Shown: positions 1-10,630, numbered from the stretch's first letter. The stretch is 64,000 nt of DNA from Pseudomonas anuradhapurensis (GCF_014269225.2 NZ_CP077097.1:4165001-4229000), one strand, 5' to 3'. Numbers and translations are program-made. The notes: generated by a model not told the origin, from the sequence alone.

Positions 1-16
1 TCGGCCTTACCGTTCC

Positions 17-2125
17 CTACACGGCCTCGATCTGCACGGGTACGCCATTGAGCACTGCATTGCCGGAAACAGGGTCACGCAGGCGCTCGTCGGTGAGGTC
101 GTTGGCACTTACGCCTGGTTGCGCCCGGGCTACCTGCAGGCGTACCCCATGCCGCGCATGGCCAAAACCATGGGGCAGGCTGACTACACCCGGCATGATG
201 TCATCACATGCCTGCACTTCGACCTCCAGCGTGCCGGTGCGCGAACGTATGCGCACGCGCTGGCCGTCCTGCAGTTGCCGCTGCTGCAGGTCTTGTGGAT
301 GCATCAGCAACTGATGGCGCGGCTTGCCCTTTACCAGGCGGTGGAAGTTGTGCATCCACGAGTTGTTGCTGCGCACGTGGCGGCGGCCGATGAGCAACAG
401 TTCGCCCGCTGCTGGTGCAGGCTGTTGCGCCAGCCGACGCAGGTCATCCAGCAGCACTGGTGGCGCGGCCTCGACCGCCTTGCTGGCGGTCGCCAGGCGC
501 GCGGCGAGGTTGGCACGCAACGGCCCGAGGTCAAGGCCATGCGGGTGCTGCTCAAGTGTTGCCAGCGAAAGCTGCCAGGGCGTCGCTTCGCCATAAGGCC
601 CCTTGCGCAACGCCAGGTCAATCATCTGTGCCGGCGCCAGGGTCGGTTTCAATTCAAGCGCGGCGCGCCTGGCAAACGCCTGGGCCAGGCCGACGAAGAT
701 CTCCCAGTCGTGCAGCGCCCCCTCCGGTTTGGCCAGGATCGCCCGGTTGAAACGGGTCACGTTGCGCACTGCCAGCAGATTGAACGTGGTGTCGTAATGG
801 TCGTTTTCCAGCGCCGAGGTGGAGGGCAGGATCAGGTCGGCATGGCGGGTTGTCTCATTGATGTACAAGTCGATGCAGAGCATGAATTCCAGCCCTTCAA
901 GCGCGGCGTCCAGCTGGCGGCCGTTAGGCGTGGACAGCACCGGGTTGCCGGCTACCGTCACCAGTGCCCGTACCTGCCCGTCGCCGGGGGTCAGTATCTC
1001 TTCGGCCAGGGCCGCCACGGGCAGCTCGCCCCCATATTCGGGCAAGCCCGACACGCGGCTTTGCCAGGCATTGAAATGGCCACCGGAGGTGGTCGCCACC
1101 AGGTCGACGGCAGGTACGGTGCACAACGCGCCGCCTTCCCGATCGAGGTTGCCAGTCACCAGGTTGATCAGTTGCACCAGCCAATGGCAGAGGGTGCCGA
1201 ACGCCTGGGTCGAGACGCCCATACGGCCGTAGCACACCGCTTTGTCGGCCGCCGCGAAATCCCGCGCCAGCTGGCGAATGTCTGCTGCGGCAATGCCACA
1301 GTGGGCACTCATCGCCTCGGCATTGAACGGCGCGATCGCTTCGCGCACCTGCTGCAGGCCTGCAACCGACAAGTGCGAGCCGCGCCCCAGGCCTTCTTCG
1401 AACAGGGTGTTGAGCAAGCCGCACAACAGCGCCGCATCTGTGCCAGGGCGGATGAACAAGTGGCTGTCGGCAATTGCCGCTGTTTCGCTGCGGCGCGGGT
1501 CCACCACCACCAGGCGCCCGCCCCGGGCTCGCAGCGCCTTCAGGCGCTTTTCCACGTCCGGCACCGTCATGATGCTGCCATTCGAGGCCAGCGGGTTGCC
1601 GCCGAGGATCAGCATGAAGCCGGTGTGGTCGATGTCCGGGATCGGCAACAGCAGGCCATGGCCATACAGCAGATGGCTGACCAGGTGTTGCAGCAACTGG
1701 TCAACCGAGGTGGCAGAAAAGCGGTTGCGGGTTTTCAGCAAGCCGAGGAAGTAGTTGCTGTGGGTCATCAAACCGTAGTTGTGCACGCTGGGGTTGCCCT
1801 GGTAGACCGCAACGGCATTGCGCCCATGGGCCTGCTGGATCGCCCACAGCCGGTCGGCGGCCAGGGCGAAGGCTTCGTCCCAACCAATGGCCTGCCAACG
1901 CTCACCTACCCGCTTGTGCGGCTGGCGCAGGCGATCGGGGTCGTTCTGGATATCCTGCAGGGCAACTGCCTTGGGGCAGACATGCCCGCGGCTGAACGGG
2001 TCCTGCGGGTCGCCCTTGATCGAATGGATCAGCGCCCGTCCGCCTTGTTCATGGCTGACTTCGATGTTCAGCCCGCAGATCGCCTCGCATAGGTGACAGG
2101 CACGGTGGTGCAGGGTCTTGGTCAT
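17..2125 (-). CDS. Single-subunit molybdopterin oxidoreductase
   Basis: A 702-residue protein of the bis-MGD molybdopterin oxidoreductase family. An N-terminal Fe4S4 domain shows C-x2-C-x3-C (CHLCEAIC, about residues 10-17) with a fourth cysteine in GHVCPK. It is followed by long molybdopterin-binding domains and a C-terminal dinucleotide-binding domain (SLPHGFGH). ATG at 2125 is chosen over an upstream TTG because a purine-rich stretch (GAGGCAGAGG) precedes it and the Fe-S motif then lies at the usual distance. No Tat signal is visible, so it is probably cytoplasmic. No partner subunit lies nearby, and the gene is divergent from argF. The molybdenum ligand residue cannot be assigned by eye and the substrate is unknown; it resembles formate dehydrogenase-like or BisC-like enzymes only at family level. 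Confidence 0.85.
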   Translation of the reverse strand: MTKTLHHRACHLCEAICGLNIEVSHEQGGRALIHSIKGDPQDPFSRGHVCPKAVALQDIQNDPDRLRQPHKRVGERWQAIGWDEAFALAADRLWAIQQAHGRNAVAVYQGNPSVHNYGLMTHSNYFLGLLKTRNRFSATSVDQLLQHLVSHLLYGHGLLLPIPDIDHTGFMLILGGNPLASNGSIMTVPDVEKRLKALRARGGRLVVVDPRRSETAAIADSHLFIRPGTDAALLCGLLNTLFEEGLGRGSHLSVAGLQQVREAIAPFNAEAMSAHCGIAAADIRQLARDFAAADKAVCYGRMGVSTQAFGTLCHWLVQLINLVTGNLDREGGALCTVPAVDLVATTSGGHFNAWQSRVSGLPEYGGELPVAALAEEILTPGDGQVRALVTVAGNPVLSTPNGRQLDAALEGLEFMLCIDLYINETTRHADLILPSTSALENDHYDTTFNLLAVRNVTRFNRAILAKPEGALHDWEIFVGLAQAFARRAALELKPTLAPAQMIDLALRKGPYGEATPWQLSLATLEQHPHGLDLGPLRANLAARLATASKAVEAAPPVLLDDLRRLAQQPAPAAGELLLIGRRHVRSNNSWMHNFHRLVKGKPRHQLLMHPQDLQQRQLQDGQRVRIRSRTGTLEVEVQACDDIMPGVVSLPHGFGHARHGVRLQVARAQPGVSANDLTDERLRDPVSGNAVLNGVPVQIEAV

Positions 2126-2502
2126 GGCCGCCTCTGCCTCGTGGTAATGGACCAATGCGACTATGCGCCTGGGCGCAGCCCCTCGACCAGCGCACTTCGC
2201 GGCATGAATCCACCGACATCAGGCACACGATTTGCGACAGCCATTTGCCAACTTGCCAGCAAGCCGTGTACAACCCTCTGTAGCAAATAAAAAACAGCAC
2301 TGCCGGTCGCTCGATACACCCCTTGCAACACCCTTTGGCACCGAGCTGCTGTTTCTCCTCTTGGCTTCAGGCGACATTTACTTATAGTATTGCGCCTTTC
2401 CTATTTCGTCCGCCTCCGTGCGGCTTACGCCGCAGGTCACTCCCGTTGTCAAAAAAAACCATACGGTCGACCTGCATACCGTTGCAGATAAGGTAGTCAA
2501 TC
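2126..2502. other. Divergent intergenic region before argF
   Basis: No gene is seen in these 377 bases. They separate the molybdopterin oxidoreductase from argF and hold the argF promoter candidate, plus a short hairpin (TGCGGC at 2419-2424 pairing with GCCGCA at 2429-2434) in the argF leader. ArgR control would be expected for argF, but I could not place a convincing ArgR site by eye. Confidence 0.6.
2361..2388 (+). promoter_or_regulatory. Candidate sigma70 promoter of argF
   Basis: TTGGCT at 2361-2366 and TATAGT at 2383-2388 are separated by 16 bases. The -10 element matches the consensus at five of six positions. It lies about 115 bases upstream of the argF start. It is predicted from sequence only. 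Confidence 0.5.
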
Positions 2503-3423
2503 ATGAGCGCTAGGCACTTTCTCTCCCTGCTGGACTTCACCACCGACGAATTGCTCGGGGTGATCCGCCGCGGCATCGAGCTGAAGGACCTGCGCAAGCG
2601 AGGCGTGCTGTTCGAGCCCCTGAAGAACCGCGTACTGGGCATGATCTTCGAGAAATCCTCGACGCGTACCCGGGTGTCGTTCGAGGCCGGCATGATCCAG
2701 CTCGGCGGCCAGGCCATCTTCCTGTCACCACGTGACACCCAGCTGGGCCGGGGCGAGCCGATCGCCGACAGCGCCATCGTGCTGTCGAGCATGCTCGACG
2801 TGGTGATGATCCGTACCCATGCCCACAGCACCCTCACCGAATTCGCCGCCCATTCGCGCGTGCCGGTGATCAATGCGCTGTCCGACGAATCGCACCCGTG
2901 CCAACTGCTGGCCGACATGCAGACGTTCCTCGAACAGCGCGGGTCGATCCAGGGCAAGACCGTGGCCTGGATCGGCGACGGCTTCAACATGTGCAACTCG
3001 TATATCGAGGCAGCCAGGCAGTTCGACTTCCAGCTGCGTATCGCCTGCCCGCAAGGCTACGAACCGGACCCACGCTTCATGGCCATCGGCGGCGACCACG
3101 TGCAGATCGTCCGCGACCCGAAGGAAGCCGTGCGCGGCGCCCACCTGGTGACCACGGACGTCTGGACTTCGATGGGCCAGGAGGAGGAAACTGCACGGCG
3201 CCTGGCGCATTTCGCGCCTTACCAGGTCACCCGCGAACTGCTCGACCTGGCGGCACCCGACGCCCTGTTCATGCACTGCTTGCCAGCCCACCGTGGTGAG
3301 GAAATCAGCCATGACCTGCTCGACGACCCACGTTCGGTCGCCTGGGACCAGGCTGAAAACCGCCTGCATGCACAGAAGGCCCTTCTCGAATTCCTTGTCG
3401 AACCGGCTTACCACCACGCATGA
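2503..3423 (+). CDS. argF: Ornithine carbamoyltransferase, anabolic
   Basis: Transfers carbamoyl from carbamoyl phosphate to ornithine to give citrulline in cytoplasmic arginine synthesis. The 306-residue length is typical of the anabolic ArgF of pseudomonads. The carbamoyl-phosphate loop STRTR is at residues 53-57, HPCQ at 131-134, and the ornithine-side HCLP motif at 258-261. The ATG start has AAGGT upstream. Its stop overlaps the start of the next gene (ATGA), so the two are probably translationally coupled, although no arginine function is evident for the downstream ABC ATPase. Confidence 0.96.
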   Translation: MSARHFLSLLDFTTDELLGVIRRGIELKDLRKRGVLFEPLKNRVLGMIFEKSSTRTRVSFEAGMIQLGGQAIFLSPRDTQLGRGEPIADSAIVLSSMLDVVMIRTHAHSTLTEFAAHSRVPVINALSDESHPCQLLADMQTFLEQRGSIQGKTVAWIGDGFNMCNSYIEAARQFDFQLRIACPQGYEPDPRFMAIGGDHVQIVRDPKEAVRGAHLVTTDVWTSMGQEEETARRLAHFAPYQVTRELLDLAAPDALFMHCLPAHRGEEISHDLLDDPRSVAWDQAENRLHAQKALLEFLVEPAYHHA

Positions 3424-4529
3424 GTCAACCCTTACTGCTCAACCTGCGCAACCTCGCCTGCGGCTATGGCGACCAGCGCATCGTCCAGAACCTCAACCTG
3501 CACCTCAACGCAGGCGACATCGGTTGCCTGCTGGGTTCCTCCGGTTGTGGCAAGACCACCACCCTGCGCGCGATCGCCGGCTTCGAGCCGGTGCACGAAG
3601 GCGAGATCCAGCTGGCCGGCGAGGTCATTTCCCGGGCCGGGTTCACCCTGGCCCCGGAAAAACGCCGCATCGGCATGGTGTTCCAGGACTACGCGCTGTT
3701 CCCGCACCTGACCGTGGCGCAGAACATTGCCTTCGGCATCGCCAAGCACCCGCGCCAGGCCGAAGTCATCGAAGAGATGCTCGAACTGGTCAAGCTGGGC
3801 GGCCTGGGCGGGCGCTATCCGCATGAACTGTCCGGGGGGCAACAGCAACGGGTCGCACTGGCCCGTGCACTGGCGCCCGAGCCACAGTTGCTACTGCTCG
3901 ACGAGCCGTTCTCCAACCTCGATGTGGAATTGCGTCGGCGCCTGAGCCATGAAGTTCGCGACATCCTCAAGAGCCGTGGCACCAGCGCCATCCTGGTTAC
4001 CCATGACCAGGAGGAAGCCTTTGCCGTCAGCGACCAGGTGGGCGTATTCAAGGAAGGCCGCCTGGAGCAATGGGATACCCCCTACAACCTTTACCACGAG
4101 CCGCAGACGCCGTTCGTCGCCAGTTTCATCGGCCAGGGGTATTTCATCCGTGGGCAGATGAGCAGCCACGAGGCGGTCAACACCGAACTGGGTGAACTGC
4201 GCGGCAACCGAGCCTACATCATGGCCCCAGGCAGCTCGGTGGATGTTCTGCTGCGCCCCGACGATATCGTGCATGCACCGGGCAGCCCGCTGCAGGCCAA
4301 TATCGTCGGCAAGAGTTTCCTCGGGGCATCGACGCTCTACCGCCTGCAACTGCCCACCGGCAGCCAACTGGAAGCGATATTCCCCAGCCACAGTGACCAT
4401 CAGGTCGGTGACGATGTGGGGATCGCAGTGAAAGCCGACCACCTGGTGCTGTTCCCGGTGCCGGGCAGTGTGGCGGCGCAGTTGCCGCAGCTGGAGAATG
4501 GTGTTCGTCGCTACAGTTCGGCGACCTGA
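3420..4529 (+). CDS. ABC transporter ATP-binding protein, FbpC/PotA-like
   Basis: A 369-residue ATPase. Walker A GSSGCGKT is at residues 39-46, the ABC signature LSGGQ at 137-141 and Walker B LLLLDEP at 157-163. An approximately 130-residue C-terminal extension resembles a TOBE substrate-sensing domain. Length and layout fit the importer ATPases for ferric iron, spermidine or putrescine, and 2-aminoethylphosphonate. No permease or binding-protein gene lies beside it, so it is an orphan ATPase here and its partners and substrate are unknown. It overlaps argF by four bases. The start is set by the ATGA overlap. Confidence 0.88.
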   Translation: MSQPLLLNLRNLACGYGDQRIVQNLNLHLNAGDIGCLLGSSGCGKTTTLRAIAGFEPVHEGEIQLAGEVISRAGFTLAPEKRRIGMVFQDYALFPHLTVAQNIAFGIAKHPRQAEVIEEMLELVKLGGLGGRYPHELSGGQQQRVALARALAPEPQLLLLDEPFSNLDVELRRRLSHEVRDILKSRGTSAILVTHDQEEAFAVSDQVGVFKEGRLEQWDTPYNLYHEPQTPFVASFIGQGYFIRGQMSSHEAVNTELGELRGNRAYIMAPGSSVDVLLRPDDIVHAPGSPLQANIVGKSFLGASTLYRLQLPTGSQLEAIFPSHSDHQVGDDVGIAVKADHLVLFPVPGSVAAQLPQLENGVRRYSSAT

Positions 4530-4540
4530 TACAGAGTGTG

Positions 4541-4583
4541 GGGCCGCCTTGCGGCCCATCGCGACGCAAGGCCGCTCCTACAG
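4541..4583 (+). repeat. REP-type palindromic element
   Basis: A GC-rich stem (GGGCCGC, loop, GCGGCCC) is followed by the conserved tail 'aaggccgctcctaca'. The same tail recurs at about 7.8-7.9, 20.0, 35.1 and 53.5 kb. Here it sits between the convergent ABC ATPase and ybaK genes and may also act as a transcription barrier. Confidence 0.8.
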
Positions 4584-4597
4584 GCTATTGCGTCCGC

Positions 4598-5068
4598 TCA
4601 GCCCCGACCAATACCGGCAAACTTGCCCTGGGTATATTCGGCCAATACCGCCGCCGCCAACTCTACCTCCAATCCACGTCGTCCAGCACTGACATGAATG
4701 GTCGCGAACTGCTGCGCCGAGTCGTCGATAAAGGTGCGCAGGCGCTTCTTCTGCCCCAGCGGGCTGATGCCGCCCACCAGGTACCCGGTGGCACGCTGTG
4801 CCACCGCCGGGTCGGCCATCTCGCACTTCTTCACCCCGGCGGCATGGGCCAGGGCCTTGAGGTCCAGCGTGCCGACCACGGGCACCACCGCCACCAGCAA
4901 CTCGCCCTTCTCGCTGCTCGCCAGCAAGGTCTTGAACACCTGCTGCGGGTCGAGCCCGAGCTTTTCCGCTGCCTCCAGGCCGTAGGACGCGGACTTGGGG
5001 TCATGTTCGTAACTGTGCACACGGTGTTCCGCGCGGTGTTTCTTCAACAGGTCTAGGGCGGGGGTCAT
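4598..5068 (-). CDS. ybaK: Cys-tRNA(Pro)/Cys-tRNA(Cys) deacylase
   Basis: A 156-residue YbaK/EbsC-family protein that hydrolyses mischarged Cys-tRNA(Pro) in trans to prolyl-tRNA synthetase. The family's conserved [10 protein letters not shown] segment is present, as is the N-terminal 'ALDLLKKH...YEHDP' region. ATG at 5068 is used because the family starts with this helix and CGGAG lies about eight bases upstream; longer readings extend into non-conserved sequence. It is convergent with the ABC ATPase and divergent from glpF. Confidence 0.93.
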   Translation of the reverse strand: MTPALDLLKKHRAEHRVHSYEHDPKSASYGLEAAEKLGLDPQQVFKTLLASSEKGELLVAVVPVVGTLDLKALAHAAGVKKCEMADPAVAQRATGYLVGGISPLGQKKRLRTFIDDSAQQFATIHVSAGRRGLEVELAAAVLAEYTQGKFAGIGRG

Positions 5069-5204
5069 GCAGGGGCTCCGGTCGAGACGGCTCTCGGCGG
5101 CTACTTTAGGGCAATTCCCGCATCGCAGCCAGCGCGCCGCTCTAGCGCGGCAGTCGCACCGCAAGCGAGCGCTCAAATCGTGACTGACCGTTCACTTTCG
5201 ACCT

Positions 5205-5233
5205 TTGACATCAGCGTTTCTTGTCTATATTTT
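5205..5233 (+). promoter_or_regulatory. Candidate sigma70 promoter of glpFK
   Basis: A consensus -35 TTGACA (5205-5210) is followed by a 17-base spacer and TATTTT (5228-5233). The -10 element touches a GlpR-like operator, the arrangement expected for repression. Confidence 0.6.
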
Positions 5234-5249
5234 TTCGTTTCTGAATAAA
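5230..5249 (+). promoter_or_regulatory. Candidate GlpR operator upstream of glpF
   Basis: The 20 bases match about 13 positions of the enterobacterial GlpR consensus WATGTTCGTTAWCGAACATW, including the TTCGTT core. The site overlaps the promoter -10 region. It is a weaker match than the glpD operator. Confidence 0.5.
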
Positions 5250-5343
5250 TGATGCCCTTTTAAGGTGCGTTTCCTACATCAGCCCGGGATCAATGGGGAT
5301 CGATTCCAGGCTTTGCTGTCGAGCGCCAAGCGCCTCACAACAA

Positions 5344-5351
5344 AACAAAAA
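5344..5351 (+). promoter_or_regulatory. Hfq/Crc-type A-rich (AANAANAA) motif before glpF
   Basis: AACAAAAA fits the AANAANAA catabolite-activity motif exactly and lies in a longer run of A and C residues directly before the GAGG ribosome binding site of glpF. Such motifs bind Hfq with Crc in Pseudomonas and block translation when preferred carbon sources are present. That it is active here is inference. Confidence 0.5.
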
Positions 5352-5362
5352 CGAGGTCATAC

Positions 5363-6214
5363 ATGACGACTGCTCTACGCCAACCCACGCTGTCCAGCCA
5401 ATGCCTGGCCGAATTTCTCGGCACCGCCCTGCTCATCTTCTTCGGTACCGGCTGCGTCGCCGCGCTCAAGGTCGCGGGTGCCAGCTTCGGCCTGTGGGAA
5501 ATCAGTATCATCTGGGGCGTAGGCGTCAGCATGGCGATCTACCTCACCGCCGGTATTTCCGGCGCGCACCTGAACCCGGCAGTGAGCATCGCCCTCACCC
5601 TGTTCGCCGGTTTCGACAAGCGCAAGCTGCCCTTCTACATGCTGGCCCAGGTGTGCGGCGCATTCTGTGGCGCGACGCTGGTCTATAGCCTGTACAGCAA
5701 CCTGTTCTTCGATTTCGAACAGGCCCACGCGATGTTGCGCGGCAGCGAAGCCAGCCTCGAACTGGCCGCAGTGTTCTCCACCTACCCGCACCCGTCGCTG
5801 TCCACCGGCCAGGCGTTCCTCGTCGAAGTGATCATCACCGCCATCCTGATGAGCGTGATCATGGCCCTGACCGACGACAACAACGGCCTGCCACGTGGCG
5901 CCATGGCCCCGCTGCTGATCGGCCTGCTGATCGCCGTGATCGGCAGTGCCATGGGCCCGCTGACCGGCTTTGCGATGAACCCGGCGCGCGATTTCGGGCC
6001 AAAACTCATGACCTTCCTGGCTGGCTGGGGCGAAATCGCCTTCACTGGCGGTCGGGACATGCCATATTTCCTGGTTCCGGTGTTCGCACCGATACTTGGC
6101 GCCTGCCTGGGTGCCGCGACCTACCGCGGCCTGATCGCCCGCAACCTGCCGGCGGCAGCCGCCGTGGAACCTGAGACAAACGACAATCGCCAGGGCGATA
6201 CTCAAGTCAATTGA
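5363..6214 (+). CDS. glpF: Glycerol uptake facilitator (aquaglyceroporin)
   Basis: A 283-residue inner-membrane channel of the MIP family that lets glycerol diffuse in. Two NPA half-helix motifs are visible, NPA at residues 71-73 and NPARD at 206-210. The aspartate after the second NPA is typical of glycerol-conducting members. Six hydrophobic helices are evident. It is first in a glpF-glpK pair, 51 bases before glpK, so GlpK can trap incoming glycerol as glycerol 3-phosphate. The ATG start has GAGG upstream. Confidence 0.96.
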   Translation: MTTALRQPTLSSQCLAEFLGTALLIFFGTGCVAALKVAGASFGLWEISIIWGVGVSMAIYLTAGISGAHLNPAVSIALTLFAGFDKRKLPFYMLAQVCGAFCGATLVYSLYSNLFFDFEQAHAMLRGSEASLELAAVFSTYPHPSLSTGQAFLVEVIITAILMSVIMALTDDNNGLPRGAMAPLLIGLLIAVIGSAMGPLTGFAMNPARDFGPKLMTFLAGWGEIAFTGGRDMPYFLVPVFAPILGACLGAATYRGLIARNLPAAAAVEPETNDNRQGDTQVN

Positions 6215-6238
6215 TGGCGGCATCACGCCCCGCCCTGA

Positions 6239-7765
<1,527 letters not shown>

Positions 7766-7800
7766 TTACCCATCAAGATGGTGACGCGTTCGCGGACTGT

Positions 7801-7916
7801 GTAGGAGCGGCCTTGTGTCGCGACAGGGCCGCAAAGCGGCCCCTGCAGTATCGACGGCGAAGCTGAAAAGGACGGGGCCGCTTCGCGGCCTTGTCGCGAC
7901 ACAAGGCCGCTCCTAC
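7801..7916. repeat. Inverted pair of REP elements after glpK
   Basis: A left copy beginning 'gtaggagcggccttgtgtcg' (7801-7846) faces a right copy ending 'cacaaggccgctcctac' (7874-7916), separated by about 27 bases. Each copy has its own GGGGCC/GGCCCC stem. It ends the glpFK unit and leaves glpR behind it, so it may act as a terminator or mRNA stabiliser. Confidence 0.85.
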
Positions 7917-8047
7917 AAAAAAACCGCGCAGGCCAGAAGTCGATGCCAGGCGGCTGGGCTCGCCAGCAAGCCCGATAGGCCACTGGCCGTAGTTCGCGTC
8001 CTACGGCATCATTGCAGCATTTGTCCGGCAGCCCCAAAGGACCGCCC

Positions 8048-8803
8048 ATGAATCTGCCCCCCCGCCAACAACAAATTCTCGAACTGGTGCGCGAGCGTGG
8101 TTACGTCAGTATCGAAGAAATGGCGCAGCTGTTCGTCGTCACTCCGCAGACTATCCGCCGTGATATCAATCAGCTTGCCGAGCTCAACCTGCTACGCCGT
8201 TACCATGGCGGCGCGGCCTATGATTCGAGCATCGAGAACACCGCCTACGCGATGCGTGCCGACCAGATGCGCGACGAGAAGCAACGCATCGCCGAAGCCG
8301 TGGCCCGGCAGATCCCCGACCATGCCTCGCTGTTCATCAACATCGGCACCACCACCGAATCCATCGCCCGGGCGCTGCTCAACCACAACCATCTGAAAGT
8401 CATCACCAACAACCTGCATGTCGCCGCCATCCTTGCCGCCAAGGATGATTTCGAAGTGCTGGTGGCCGGGGGCACGGTACGTCGCGACGGTGGCGTGGTC
8501 GGCCAGGCCAGTGTCGACTTCATCAACCAGTTCAAGGTCGATTTTGCCCTGGTGGGCATCAGCGGCATCGACGAAGATGGCAGCCTGCTCGACTTCGACT
8601 ACCAGGAGGTGCGGGTCTCCCAGGCAATCATCGCCAATGCCCGCCAGGTGATCCTCGCCGCCGACTCCAGCAAGTTCGGGCGCAACGCCATGGTACGCCT
8701 GGGCTCGATCAGCCTGGTCGATTGCCTGGTGACCGACCAGGCACCGACGCCTGCCCTCACCCAACTGCTGAACCAGTACAAGATCCGCCTCGAGGTGGTG
8801 TGA
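8048..8803 (+). CDS. glpR: DeoR-family glycerol 3-phosphate regulon repressor
   Basis: A 251-residue repressor with an N-terminal DeoR helix-turn-helix ([20 protein letters not shown], about residues 20-39) and a C-terminal sugar-phosphate sensing domain (GTTTES loop). It is expected to release its operators when it binds glycerol 3-phosphate. ATG at 8048 gives the family start [10 protein letters not shown]; a longer in-frame reading is not conserved-looking. It lies between glpK and glpD, and candidate operators occur before glpF and glpD. Confidence 0.95.
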   Translation: MNLPPRQQQILELVRERGYVSIEEMAQLFVVTPQTIRRDINQLAELNLLRRYHGGAAYDSSIENTAYAMRADQMRDEKQRIAEAVARQIPDHASLFINIGTTTESIARALLNHNHLKVITNNLHVAAILAAKDDFEVLVAGGTVRRDGGVVGQASVDFINQFKVDFALVGISGIDEDGSLLDFDYQEVRVSQAIIANARQVILAADSSKFGRNAMVRLGSISLVDCLVTDQAPTPALTQLLNQYKIRLEVV

Positions 8804-8835
8804 GGGCCACTGGGCGCATGCCATGAGCCTTATGT

Positions 8836-8880
8836 CGCCTGTGACGAGCGCCGCGTGGGCGGCGCTCGATCTCACAGGCG
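8836..8880. repeat. Long nested hairpin between glpR and glpD
   Basis: CGCCTGTGA (8836-8844) pairs with TCACAGGCG (8872-8880), and inside it GAGCGCCGC (8846-8854) pairs with GCGGCGCTC (8859-8867) around a GTGG loop. There is no T-run, so it is either a repeat-family palindrome or a weak terminator for glpR. Confidence 0.65.
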
Positions 8881-8906
8881 CTACAAGCCCCAAACCGATC
8901 ACCCAA

Positions 8907-8926
8907 AATATTCGTAAATGTTCACT
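8907..8926 (+). promoter_or_regulatory. Candidate distal GlpR operator upstream of glpD
   Basis: The site matches about 14 of 20 positions of the GlpR consensus, including AATATTCGT and a partial right arm. It lies 84 bases (start to start) upstream of the stronger operator, so looping or cooperative binding is possible. Confidence 0.4.
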
Positions 8927-8990
8927 TTATTCTCATCTGATCAGTTTTTTCTATAAAGACTGACTGGCGACCGGCTTTCCATTGCGCTAG

Positions 8991-9010
8991 TATTTTCGAA
9001 AACGAACATC
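8991..9010 (+). promoter_or_regulatory. GlpR operator upstream of glpD
   Basis: TATTTTCG-AAAA-CGAACATC matches about 16 of 20 positions of the GlpR consensus, with both TTCG and CGAACAT arms. A further half-like site (AATGTTC) follows at 9011. The operator lies some 45 bases before the GTG start chosen for glpD. Confidence 0.65.
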
Positions 9011-9053
9011 AATGTTCATATTCGATGTGAACAGCGCCCAGGAGGCCTTGCCC

Positions 9054-10592
9054 GTGTCCCAGCCCGTTTCGTCTCAGCCCCCACTTGCCGACTGCTATGA
9101 CCTCGCCGTGATCGGTGGCGGCATCAATGGCGTGGGCATCGCTGCCGACGCCGCCGGGCGCGGCCTCAAGGTATTCCTCTGCGAAAAGGACGACCTGGCC
9201 CGGCACACCTCCTCGGCCAGCAGTAAATTGATCCATGGCGGCCTGCGCTACCTGGAGCACTATGAATTCCGCTTGGTGCGTGAGGCGCTGGCCGAGCGCG
9301 AAGTGCTGCTGGCCAAAGCCCCGCACATCGTCAAGCCGATGCGCTTCGTGCTACCGCACCGCCCTCACCTGCGCCCAGCCTGGATGATCCGCGCCGGCCT
9401 GTTCCTCTACGACCACCTGGGCAAGCGCAAGCGCCTGGGTGCCTCGCGCAGCCTGCGCTTCGGCCCGGGCTATCCGCTCAAGCCGGCCATCACCCGCGGC
9501 TTCGAATATGCCGATTGCGCCGTCGACGACGCCCGCCTGGTAGTGCTCAACGCCATGGCTGCACGCGAACACGGCGCACATATCCACACCCGCACCCGCT
9601 GCCTGCGCGCCGAGCGTGTGGACGGCCTGTGGCAGGTGCACCTGCAACACGCCGACGGCAGCCTGCAGAGCATCCGCGCCCGTGCTCTGGTCAACGCCGC
9701 TGGCCCATGGGTGGCCAGCTTCATCAAGGACGACCTGAAGCTCGATGCCCCTTACGGCATCCGCCTGATTCAGGGCAGCCACATCATCGTGCCGCGCCTG
9801 TATGAAGGCGAACACGCCTATATCCTGCAGAACGAAGACCAGCGAATCGTGTTCTGCATTCCGTACCTGGAGCGCTTCACCCTGATTGGCACTACCGACC
9901 GCGAATACAGCGGCGACCCGGCCAAGGTAGTGATCACCGAACAGGAAACCGACTACCTGCTGAAAGTGGTCAACGAGCACTTCAATCATCAGCTCGGCCG
10001 CAGCGATATCGTGCACACCTACTCCGGGGTTCGCCCGCTGTGCAATGACGAATCGGACAACCCTTCGGCGGTGACCCGTGACTACACCCTGGCCTTGTCC
10101 GCCAGCGAAGGCCAGGCACCGCTACTGTCGGTGTTCGGCGGCAAGCTGACCACCTACCGCAAATTGGCCGAATCAGCCATGGCCGAACTCAAGCCACATT
10201 TCCCGCAGATGCGTGGCAGCTGGACGGCCAGTGCGCCGCTGCCGGGTGGGGAAAACATGACGACCGTCCAAGCGCTGGTGGATACGGTACTGGCGCGCTG
10301 CGGCTGGTTGCCGGTGGACATTGCCAAACGCTGGGCACTCACTTATGGCTATCGCGTATGGCAGTTGCTCGACGGCGTGCATGGGCCGGAAGACCTGGGC
10401 CAGCCACTCGGCGGCGGGCTGTTCGGCCGCGAGGTGGAATACCTGTGCGATCAGGAATGGGCGTGCGACGCCGACGATATCCTCTGGCGCCGCACCAAGC
10501 TGGGGCTGTTCACCAGCGCCAGTGAACAGCAATTGCTGAAGGATTACCTGCAACAGCGCGCGCAGAATCAGGCCCGCGTCCAGGCAGCCTGA
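9054..10592 (+). CDS. glpD: Aerobic glycerol-3-phosphate dehydrogenase
   Basis: An FAD flavoprotein of the inner-membrane face that oxidises glycerol 3-phosphate to dihydroxyacetone phosphate and passes electrons to quinone. The Rossmann FAD loop GGGINGVG is at residues 21-28 of the 512-residue product. The family segment ASSKLIHGGLRYLEHYEF follows. GTG at 9054 is preferred because a perfect AGGAGG (9040-9045) sits eight bases upstream. An in-frame ATG at 9012 would add 14 residues, has no ribosome binding site and abuts the operator. Confidence 0.95.
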   Translation: MSQPVSSQPPLADCYDLAVIGGGINGVGIAADAAGRGLKVFLCEKDDLARHTSSASSKLIHGGLRYLEHYEFRLVREALAEREVLLAKAPHIVKPMRFVLPHRPHLRPAWMIRAGLFLYDHLGKRKRLGASRSLRFGPGYPLKPAITRGFEYADCAVDDARLVVLNAMAAREHGAHIHTRTRCLRAERVDGLWQVHLQHADGSLQSIRARALVNAAGPWVASFIKDDLKLDAPYGIRLIQGSHIIVPRLYEGEHAYILQNEDQRIVFCIPYLERFTLIGTTDREYSGDPAKVVITEQETDYLLKVVNEHFNHQLGRSDIVHTYSGVRPLCNDESDNPSAVTRDYTLALSASEGQAPLLSVFGGKLTTYRKLAESAMAELKPHFPQMRGSWTASAPLPGGENMTTVQALVDTVLARCGWLPVDIAKRWALTYGYRVWQLLDGVHGPEDLGQPLGGGLFGREVEYLCDQEWACDADDILWRRTKLGLFTSASEQQLLKDYLQQRAQNQARVQAA

Positions 10593-10600
10593 CCCTGCTG

Positions 10601-10630
10601 GCCTCGCCTCGTGCCGCTCAGGCGCGAGGC
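10601..10630. terminator. Hairpin at the glpD / toxin-remnant junction
   Basis: GCCTCGC (10601-10607) pairs with GCGAGGC (10624-10630) across a 16-base loop just after glpD. There is no T-run, so it is at best a weak or Rho-assisted terminator. Confidence 0.3.

Noticed and set aside
119..2092. A 657-residue plus-strand open frame opposite the molybdopterin oxidoreductase
   Set aside because: The minus-strand gene carries a complete Fe-S motif and family structure; the opposite frame has compositionally biased sequence only.
5193..5212. A second GlpR site around TTCACTTTCGACC before glpF
   Set aside because: Only about half of the consensus positions match and the right arm is missing.
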